In this document: positions 60,688-64,000 of the stretch, piece by piece
Position numbering within the stretch: the first letter of the stretch is position 1
How the letters are laid out: every line of letters begins with the position of its first letter
Assembly: GCA_050250875.1 (NCBI GenBank)
Contig: JBFWNV010000001.1
Span: 1,612,001 to 1,676,000 of the forward strand
Length of the DNA stretch: 64,000 nt
DNA from: CAWAYR01 sp050250875
GTDB lineage: Bacteria; Acidobacteriota; Vicinamibacteria; Vicinamibacterales; UBA2999
Direction of reading: 5' to 3'
Made by a program: the position numbers and the translations under genes
Notes under the pieces: generated by a model
Databases searched by the model: none
The model's input: only the letters and a program-made list of their open reading frames with translations
Told to the model about the DNA's origin: nothing

Positions 60688-61439
60688 CTTATCTCGATCC
60701 CGCCGTTCCGCGCCGGATCGACGGCTGGCAGAGCCCGGCCCTCGGCCTGCCGATGCCGGTCGTCACCTACGGCGACCGCGGTCGTCCGCTGCTGCTGTTT
60801 CCGACCGCCGCCGCCGACTTCCTCGAGAACGAGCGCTTCTTCCTGGTCAAGGCGATCGAGCCGGCGATCCTCGCCGGCCACGTGCGCGTGTTCTCCATCG
60901 ACAGCATCAACAAGCACGCGTGGATGGACCGCGAGGTGCCGGTGGCCGAGCAGGGGCGCCGTCAGGCGCTCTACGCGCGCTACATCGAAGAGGAAGTGGT
61001 GCCGTTCATCCGCCACGCCTGCGGCGACCCGTCGGTGCGCATCGCCACGACGGGCGCCAGTTTCGGCGCGTTCCACGCCGCCAACAGCCTGTGCCGCCGG
61101 CCGGATCTCTTCGACGGGCTGATCGGGATGAGCGGCTTCTACGATCTCGAGCCCGACTATCTGAAGGGCTACAGCGACGCCAACTGCTACTTCAACAACC
61201 CGGCGTGGTACCTGCGCGAGTTGTCGGGCGAGCCGCTGCGTCTGCTGCAGACCGCCTGCCGCATCGTGATCGTGAGCGGACGCGGCGCCTACGAGGCGCC
61301 GCAGGCCTCGCAGGCGTTCGCCGACCTGCTCGCCTCACGTGGCATCCCGCACACGCTCGAGTTCTGGGGCCACGACGTGAACCACGACTGGCCGTGGTGG
61401 CGGCGGATGCTGCCGCACTACCTGCCGCAGGTCTGTTGA
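60684..61439 (+). CDS. Alpha/beta-hydrolase, esterase D-like (PF00756-type)
   Basis: A 251-residue hydrolase of the putative-esterase family. The nucleophile elbow is GASFGAF with Ser126, and the late histidine is in FWGHDVNHDWPWW. The LLLFPTAAADFLENERFFLV strand and NPAWYLRELSGEPLRLLQ are typical of a group annotated as esterases in bacterial operons. ATG 60684 overlaps the amidase stop. Within the operon it may cleave an ester or thioester intermediate. It ends 4 bp from the convergent VOC gene. Confidence 0.88.
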   Translation: MTYLDPAVPRRIDGWQSPALGLPMPVVTYGDRGRPLLLFPTAAADFLENERFFLVKAIEPAILAGHVRVFSIDSINKHAWMDREVPVAEQGRRQALYARYIEEEVVPFIRHACGDPSVRIATTGASFGAFHAANSLCRRPDLFDGLIGMSGFYDLEPDYLKGYSDANCYFNNPAWYLRELSGEPLRLLQTACRIVIVSGRGAYEAPQASQAFADLLASRGIPHTLEFWGHDVNHDWPWWRRMLPHYLPQVC

Positions 61440-61443
61440 CGGC

Positions 61444-62304
61444 TCACTGCACCGCCGCCAGGCCCTCGGTCAACTCGACGTAGGTGCCCCACGGATCGGT
61501 GAAGAACGCGATCGCGATGTTGAGCGCCGCCACCTTGGTGTAGGGCCGATCGAACTTCACGCCCTTGGCTTCGAGGTCCTTGACGAACTGCTCGAGGTTG
61601 CGGACCTCGAAGCCGATGTGATCGAGCGCCCGGCCCTTGGTGGAGACCGGCGTCTCGCCGGCCGCCGCGCCGCCGAACGTGAGGTTCACGCCGGGCAGAT
61701 CGCCGGCCTCGAAGGTGCCGCGCTTGCCGGGCCTGGCGCCGAGCATCTGCACGTACCACGCTTTCATCGCCGCGATGTCGGGCGCCGCCCAGTGGATGTG
61801 GTGCATGACGATGGCGTGCGGGATCGCCTTGTTCTCGATCAACTCGACCTTGGTCTCGTCGGGGCCCAGCACGAAGGCGAGCCGGTTCGGGCTGTTCGGC
61901 GGGGAGGCGATGTCGTCGACCACGCTGTAGGCCGCGGGCGACTCGGCGCGGGTCGCCATCACGAAGCCGTTGGCCTTCAGGCGGTCGATGGCGGCGCGCA
62001 GGTTCGGCACCTCGAACCCGACGTGGTTCACCACCGTGCCCTTGGTGCCGCCGGTGGCCGCCCGCGCCGTGACGAACACCAGCACGTTGGGGAACTTGAC
62101 GATGGTCGCCGGCGAGGTGCCGATGGTGACCGGCGTGCCGCCGAGCCCGTCCACCCAGAACTTGCGGTGCGCGGCGACGTCGCTGGCGTTGATGTGATGG
62201 TGCCCGTAGGCGACCGGGCCGTCCTTGGCGGCGAGCAGCTGCGCCGACGCCGGTGCCGGCAGCAGCAGGAGTCCCGAGACGAGGGCGAGACAGAGGATGC
62301 GCAT
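61444..62304 (-). CDS. Exported VOC (glyoxalase/dioxygenase fold) protein, two domains
   Basis: A 286-residue protein with a signal peptide (MRILCLALVSGLLLLPAPASAQ) and two vicinal-oxygen-chelate domains, about 30-155 (YGHHHINASDVAAHRKFWVDGLG, VNHVGFEVPNLRAAIDRL) and 165-283 (MHHIHWAAPDIAAMKAWYVQMLG, LDHIGFEVRNLEQFVKDLEAKG, TDPWGTYVELTEG). Metal ligands of the usual His/His/Glu pattern are possible. Export is common for this group in Acidobacteriota. The substrate is unknown. Confidence 0.88.
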   Translation of the reverse strand: MRILCLALVSGLLLLPAPASAQLLAAKDGPVAYGHHHINASDVAAHRKFWVDGLGGTPVTIGTSPATIVKFPNVLVFVTARAATGGTKGTVVNHVGFEVPNLRAAIDRLKANGFVMATRAESPAAYSVVDDIASPPNSPNRLAFVLGPDETKVELIENKAIPHAIVMHHIHWAAPDIAAMKAWYVQMLGARPGKRGTFEAGDLPGVNLTFGGAAAGETPVSTKGRALDHIGFEVRNLEQFVKDLEAKGVKFDRPYTKVAALNIAIAFFTDPWGTYVELTEGLAAVQ

Positions 62305-62350
62305 AGCCGCCTACGATACCGCCGATTGCGGCTCGGCGCACCGGGTGGCG

Positions 62351-63496
62351 TCAGCGGCGTGGCGACACGCCGGGCCAGGGGTCGGCGAACCGCGGATCGC
62401 CCAGCAGCGCCTCGTCGGTCAGCGACTCGAGGAACGCGAGAAGGTCGGCGCGCTGGCCAGGCGTGAGCCAGAAGCCGCGCACCCCCTCGCTCTTGTTCGG
62501 GTTGTCGTGGCCGACGCCCTGGTTCGGCCCGTCGGCGATGGTGCGGCCGCCGTCGGCGTAGTGATCGATGACGTCGCCGAGCGTGGCCACGCTGCCGTCG
62601 TGCATGTAGGGCGCGGTGACCGCGATGTTGCGCAGCGACGGCGTCTTGAACAGGCCGACGTCTTCGGCGCGGCCGGTCTCACGGTGCAGGCCGGTGTCGC
62701 TGGCCGGATACGAGAACGGGCCGCGCAGGTTGTAGAGGCCGTTGTTGCGGAAGGCCGGCGGCCCCGCCGGCTCGGCGCTCATCGCGTTCGAGAAGTGCAC
62801 GCCGCCGTGGCAGGTGAAGCACGACAGCGGTCGGCTGTGGAACAGCATCTCGCCGCGCTTCGCCGACGCCGAGATGGCGCTGTCGTCGCGATCGAAGTGG
62901 TAGCGATCGTAGGGCGAACGCATCGAGACCAGCGCGCGCTCGAACCCCGCCAGTGCCCTGGTCACGTGCTCGACGGTGAAGCGCGTGACGCCGGGGAACG
63001 CCGCGGGCAGCAGGCGCCGATAGGTGGCATCGGCCGACAGCCGGTCGAGCCAGCGGGTGTCGGCGCGGTCGAGTCCGAGTTCGACCGGATCGGTGCCGTA
63101 CATCGGCACCAGGGCCTGATGCTCGAGGCGGGTCATCGCCGGGTTGGCCCACGTCAGCGTCTCGGCGTAGGCCACGTTCACCAGGCTCATGCTGCTGCGG
63201 ACGTGCGCCTGCCCGGTGGAGCCGACGCTGTGCGGCTTGCCGTCGGTGAAGGCGCGGGCCTGCTCGTGGCAGGCGGCGCACGACTGCGTGCCGTTGGCCG
63301 ACAGGCGCGTGTCGTAGAAGAGATGCCGGCCCAGCTCGACCAGCGCGTCCGACATCGGGTTGTCGGGCGGCACCTGCGGCGGGCGCACGCCGGCGGGGAG
63401 CGACCACGAGTAGCCGGCCCGCGCCGGCAGTGTCGTGGCGCCGGCCACCGCCAGCCACAGGGCGATGGCGCCCGCAAACGCCGTGCGCATGGTCAT
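62351..63496 (-). CDS. Di-haem cytochrome c peroxidase/MauG family protein
   Basis: A 381-residue periplasmic protein with a signal peptide (FAGAIALWLAVAGATTLPARAG) and two c-type haem sites: CAACH in GTQSCAACHEQARAFTDG and CFTCH in SRPLSCFTCHGGVHFSN. The segments ELGRHLFYDTRLSANG, KTPSLRNIAVTAPYMHDGSVATLGDVIDHY and the C-terminal LLAFLESLTD are typical. The family reduces hydrogen peroxide or modifies partner proteins (MauG). ATG 63496 is used, with an alternative in-frame ATG at 63490. It is 11 bp downstream of the molybdopterin-binding protein gene and probably co-transcribed. Confidence 0.92.
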   Translation of the reverse strand: MTMRTAFAGAIALWLAVAGATTLPARAGYSWSLPAGVRPPQVPPDNPMSDALVELGRHLFYDTRLSANGTQSCAACHEQARAFTDGKPHSVGSTGQAHVRSSMSLVNVAYAETLTWANPAMTRLEHQALVPMYGTDPVELGLDRADTRWLDRLSADATYRRLLPAAFPGVTRFTVEHVTRALAGFERALVSMRSPYDRYHFDRDDSAISASAKRGEMLFHSRPLSCFTCHGGVHFSNAMSAEPAGPPAFRNNGLYNLRGPFSYPASDTGLHRETGRAEDVGLFKTPSLRNIAVTAPYMHDGSVATLGDVIDHYADGGRTIADGPNQGVGHDNPNKSEGVRGFWLTPGQRADLLAFLESLTDEALLGDPRFADPWPGVSPRR

Positions 63497-63507
63497 GGGC
63501 GCGATCG

Positions 63508-64000
63508 CTACTTGCGGAGCCGCACCACCTCGAGCCGCTCGAGCATGCGGATCGAGCGCGCCCCGCGCGAGTCCTTCGGCGCCACGATCCGCCACGGCCC
63601 CTGGTAGGCGAAGAGCGGCTTGCCGTCGATGGTGTCGGCGACCATGATGTCGTTCGCGGTGAACGCGTTGTCGAGTTCCGGCAGCGAGAACACCACCTGG
63701 TAGCCGTCGGCGGCGCCGGCCGTCACGTAGGTGGCCACGGCGTTGCCGCGCAGGTTCTCACCCAGCGGCACGCCGGCCTTCTTCAGGATCTCGCCCACCA
63801 GCACCCCCTCGTAGGTGACGACGCGGCCCTCGTCCTTCACCTCGGCCCTGGTGCGCGGCATCGCCTTCAGATCGGCGACGCTGAGGGCGAGCGGGGTGGC
63901 GACGTCGCCGGCGACCGTCAGCGTCGTCGGGGCGGCGGCGGTCGGCGCCGCCGGCTTGGCGGTGCCGGGAGCCGCCTGTGCCCCGGCCACCGACGGCACG
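63508..64000 (-). CDS. Molybdopterin-dependent oxidoreductase-like protein (partial)
   Basis: About 163 residues are visible; the N-terminus lies beyond the window. It starts with what looks like the end of a signal peptide (VAGAQA) and an Ala/Pro/Thr linker. A domain of the sulfite-oxidase molybdopterin fold follows (LTVAGDVATPLALSVADLKAMPRT, VVTYEGVLVGEILKKAGV, ADGYQVVFSLPELDNAF, GPWRIVAPKDSRGARSIRMLERLEVV). It is far shorter than full sulfite oxidases, so it may bind no cofactor. It is paired with the di-haem peroxidase downstream. Confidence 0.82.
   Translation of the reverse strand, partial: VPSVAGAQAAPGTAKPAAPTAAAPTTLTVAGDVATPLALSVADLKAMPRTRAEVKDEGRVVTYEGVLVGEILKKAGVPLGENLRGNAVATYVTAGAADGYQVVFSLPELDNAFTANDIMVADTIDGKPLFAYQGPWRIVAPKDSRGARSIRMLERLEVVRLRK

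Overview
The window is GC-rich throughout, with closely packed and frequently overlapping genes. Several families point to an Acidobacteriota-type soil bacterium, probably of the Vicinamibacteria type. These are a TonB receptor with an N-terminal carboxypeptidase-regulatory (Oar-like) domain, a beta-propeller/Y_Y_Y sensor kinase with a NarL-type regulator, PQQ dehydrogenases, Tat-exported TIM-barrel proteins and an NTP/NDP-exchange-type carrier. The taxonomic placement is inferred from gene content; no rRNA or marker gene decides it.

Region 1 (1-8.4 kb) holds two leftward catabolic operons. The first encodes a ThDP enzyme, an MmgE/PrpD protein, a DUF1932 dehydrogenase and an aldehyde dehydrogenase that is cut by the window edge. 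The second encodes an MFS carrier, a PIG-L protein resembling 4-oxalomesaconate hydratase (GalB) and an RraA-type aldolase (GalC-like), which suggests the lower part of gallate/protocatechuate 4,5-cleavage. Region 2 (8.5-17.2 kb) holds a LysR regulator, a class III CoA transferase, an SsuABC-type ABC importer, a D-2-hydroxyacid dehydrogenase, an M28-like protein and a crotonase-fold protein. Region 3 (17.2-35.2 kb) is a large system built around a two-component pair (21.3-25.0 kb). It includes a PQQ dehydrogenase, two Tat-type UxuA-like TIM-barrel proteins, a Tat flavoprotein, a signal-peptide-bearing Rossmann dehydrogenase, a secreted cupin, a membrane carrier and a TonB receptor.

The main result is a shared promoter architecture. 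Five promoters, for the GalB/GalC operon and for four units of Region 3, carry the same palindrome, TACCC-N6-GG(G/T)TA or a one-base variant. Its downstream edge runs into a TTGAC -35 box, and a -10-like hexamer lies 16-17 bp further on. The 16-bp geometry equals the 7-2-7 layout of NarL-type boxes, so the adjacent NarL-family regulator is the natural candidate. This looks like one regulon for importing and periplasmically oxidising an unidentified substrate.

Region 4 (35.2-41.8 kb) looks acquired or decayed. It has an IS3-type transposase pseudogene with two frameshifts and an internal deletion, remnants of a tannase/feruloyl esterase, possibly an ABC ATPase, and a SnoaL-like gene. These are followed by an intact four-gene sugar ABC importer and tRNA-Gln(CUG), whose 3' end is partly duplicated about 100 bp away.

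Region 5 (41.8-64 kb) begins with housekeeping and accessory genes: a DHA2 exporter, gltX, a subtilase, a PepSY membrane protein, an AlkZ-like protein, DUF1905 and YceI. A sigma-54 activator of the XylR/DmpR type is divergent from yceI, and yceI has a consensus -24/-12 promoter. Downstream of the activator lies a tightly coupled operon: a molybdenum hydroxylase (three subunits), an NCS1 permease, a cyclase-family hydrolase, an amidase and an esterase. It probably imports, hydroxylates and ring-opens an N-heterocycle. The window ends with a VOC protein, a di-haem peroxidase and a partial molybdopterin-oxidoreductase-like protein.
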